From assembly GCA_963573385.1 (NCBI GenBank), contig CAUYLG010071372.1, forward strand, positions 1-64,000: DNA of 64,000 nucleotides. Reading direction: 5' to 3'. A model generated the notes under the pieces. That model was given only the letters and a program-made list of their open reading frames with translations, had not been told where the DNA came from and searched no databases. Origin of the DNA: Cacajao melanocephalus. Taxonomy: Eukaryota > Chordata > Mammalia > Primates > Pitheciidae. Position 1 is the stretch's first letter, and each line of letters begins with the position of its first letter. This document shows, piece by piece, positions 62,291 through 64,000 of this stretch. Made by a program: the position numbers and the translations under genes.

Positions 62291-62504
62291 TTTCTACTAG
62301 AATAGAATTAGCTCTTCACCGATCTGGCAAAAATTCTGAAAGGAAGTCTTTCTTTTCTCTGAAAATTAAAACCAACCTAAAAATTTTTGGAGATATAAAC
62401 TCCATTTTCTTCCTCACAGGACTGATAGTAAATACTTTTTTTTGGTCAGAACTTTAAGTTTTTCTTCTTATAAGAATCTTGATGGATAAAGGCAATTACA
62501 ATTT

Positions 62505-62970
62505 AAATAAATTATATTGAGTACTGTGAAAGGTACCAATGATTCAAAGCAGAATAAAACAATCCCTACCCTACAAATTCCCATAGTCTAACATGTGAGG
62601 TGCAAGAAAATTTTATTTAAAATATTTGATTTAATTAGAATACACTCCAACTTATATGTCAGAATGAACAACAGAAGAAAATCTACTGGTTTTAATGGTA
62701 GGGAAGACTTTACATAAGAAATGACATTTGAGCTGCACATTAAAGAATCAGGATAGATGCCTCAGTAAGATAAGGAATATTGTGTACAAATATATTTATT
62801 GTTAATAAGTAGAAAAAAAGTGGAGATTGAAGGTTTGAGATAAGAGAAGAGGTAAAGTAGACAGATGATTAGGAATTCATAGAAGCTTTGGAGTAGCCTT
62901 GGAAAAAAGATGGTGTGAATTTCTGGCTTTTAAGTGGTGAAAGAGAGGAGATGTACATGGGGGTAATGGG
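62505..62970 (-). mobile_element. L2 fragment, antisense, diverged
   Basis: GAGTACTGTGAAAGGTACCAATG, 'CCCATAGTCTAACATGTGAGG' and 'GAAATGACATTTGAGCTGCAC' resemble antisense L2. Confidence 0.5.
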
Positions 62971-63764
62971 AGAGCTGGCTAAGAGTTTACTGTTTTCTAG
63001 CATGACATTACTATAGGGCGATGGACCAGAACCATCTATCCCAGGACATATAGAAATTCAGCCCTTACTTAGCAATGTCCAAACCAAGTAAATAAAGTCT
63101 ACCAAAAAAAAACAGTTTGTATCTCAAGGATATAAGTTATTTTGTGTCTCTGAAACACAGAACAGGAACTGAGAAGCAATAAATGTAAAAGTTATCAATT
63201 TTCAGATATTTAGCCTAGGAGTATGCCAAAATAACAGTGAGGTCAGTGCTGAAAGGAAAAACTAATCAGCTTGGGAAAGACCTAAAAAAAGTGCTCCTAA
63301 AAATATTCTTGTATCTTTTGTCTATCAACTGCTTTATGTGTCATCTTATACCATAGAAAATAAGAAAAACAGTAGTTTAGGTGAATGATCTGGTCTAACC
63401 AGATCAGCTAAATAGCGCTTTCCTCCAAAATATTTACTTACCATGAGTAAACATGTTTTACTATACACATTATACTGAATGACAGTTCCAGAACTCCATT
63501 GGCAAAATCTACCTAAGACAAAGATGTTATTTATATAAATTCTGATAGTCCTGCAAGCGCCTGAAAAATAGAGACAAGAGACATCCAAAGAGGAGTCTAA
63601 ATCAACCAGGCACTAAAAACACCTGGCACAGTGGTTCATTCCACAAGGTAGTCAGACAATAGAGCAACAAGAAAGACACAGTCCCATATGACAGAGAAAA
63701 CTGACAAGTTAAATAACTTTTGATATTTCTCAACATTTAGGGCTGCCATTTATTTGTTTAACAG
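62971..63764. other. Unassigned sequence
   Basis: No gene or repeat family recognised. An 80-residue minus-strand frame at 63346-63588 has no recognisable motif. Confidence 0.5.
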
Positions 63765-63965
63765 CACTTTGGACGTTCAAATAATATCACCATACATATC
63801 TCATTTGATCTTCACCACAGCACCAAGGAACAGACAGGACAGGGATTTTTCTCTCACATTTTATGGATAAGGAAACAGATTCACTAAGGTAATTTGCTTT
63901 ATTTCAAAAAGCTAGTAAATAACAGGATCAGGGTCAGTTCATAAACTCCTTTTCACTATATCTTG
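63765..63965 (-). mobile_element. MIR SINE, antisense
   Basis: ATATCTCATTTGATCTTCACC, 'CACATTTTATGGATAAGGAAACAG' and 'GGATCAGGGTCAGTTCATAAACTCC' are antisense MIR. Confidence 0.75.
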
Positions 63966-63984
63966 CAACCTTATATTTTTTATT

Positions 63985-64000
63985 GAGATAGATAGATAGA
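63985..64000. repeat. (GATA)n tetranucleotide repeat, cut by window end
   Basis: Four GATA-type units reach the last base; its length beyond the window is unknown. Confidence 0.8.

Overview
The window looks like AT-rich, gene-poor primate nuclear DNA, most likely human or another anthropoid. The evidence is the combination of AluS-type SINEs, L1PA-type LINE-1 ends and THE1/MST (MaLR) elements lying on a background of old mammalian repeats (L2, MIR, MLT1, MLT2A, Tigger, a CR1/L3 remnant). I find no convincing host protein-coding exon, no structural RNA gene, no CRISPR array and no bacterial-type feature. Every open reading frame I could recognise is a broken piece of a transposable element or a chance frame. 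This is intergenic or deep intronic sequence.

Layout. 1-2.9 kb: the right part of an ERV LTR, a THE1-type LTR with truncated interior, the 3' end of a HERV-L element (interior, polypurine tract, MLT2A LTR), then L1 pieces. 3-8.5 kb: a Tigger DNA transposon, L2 and MIR debris and unassigned sequence. 8.5-15.9 kb: a layered nest in which an old L1 3' end is split by a younger L1, itself split by a complete THE1 that carries an Alu; a truncated L1PA end sits further along. 16-26.8 kb: old L1 fragments, a compound microsatellite, MIR, L2 and MLT1. 26.8-31.4 kb: one long L1PA element with large internal deletions and an embedded Alu. 31.4-40 kb: MLT1, L2 and MIR with three young insertions. 40-44.4 kb: an L1M split by a second THE1 that itself contains an L1PA; its 3' UTR holds an unexpected MLT1 fragment. 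45-49 kb: a deleted L1MA with an Alu. 49-55.5 kb: CR1/L3, L2, MLT1 with an Alu monomer, an L1M split by an Alu, and a tiny 5'-inverted L1. 56.5-60 kb: an Alu and a complete THE1/MST. 60-64 kb: mostly unassigned sequence with an L1M 3' UTR, L2 and MIR.

Nothing here works together as a pathway. What can be read is insertion history: who sits inside whom, which target-site duplications survive, and where deletions or local duplications happened. I found no undescribed functional system. The most interesting items are a 131-bp duplicate of MLT1 sequence inside an L1 3' UTR, a 140-bp 5'-inverted L1 with an exact 11-bp target-site duplication, Alu insertions lacking duplications and apparently accompanied by deletion, and a THE1 LTR one base short of the PRDM9-type hotspot motif. 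Family names come from remembered consensus features and boundaries are approximate to tens of bases unless a target-site duplication fixes them.
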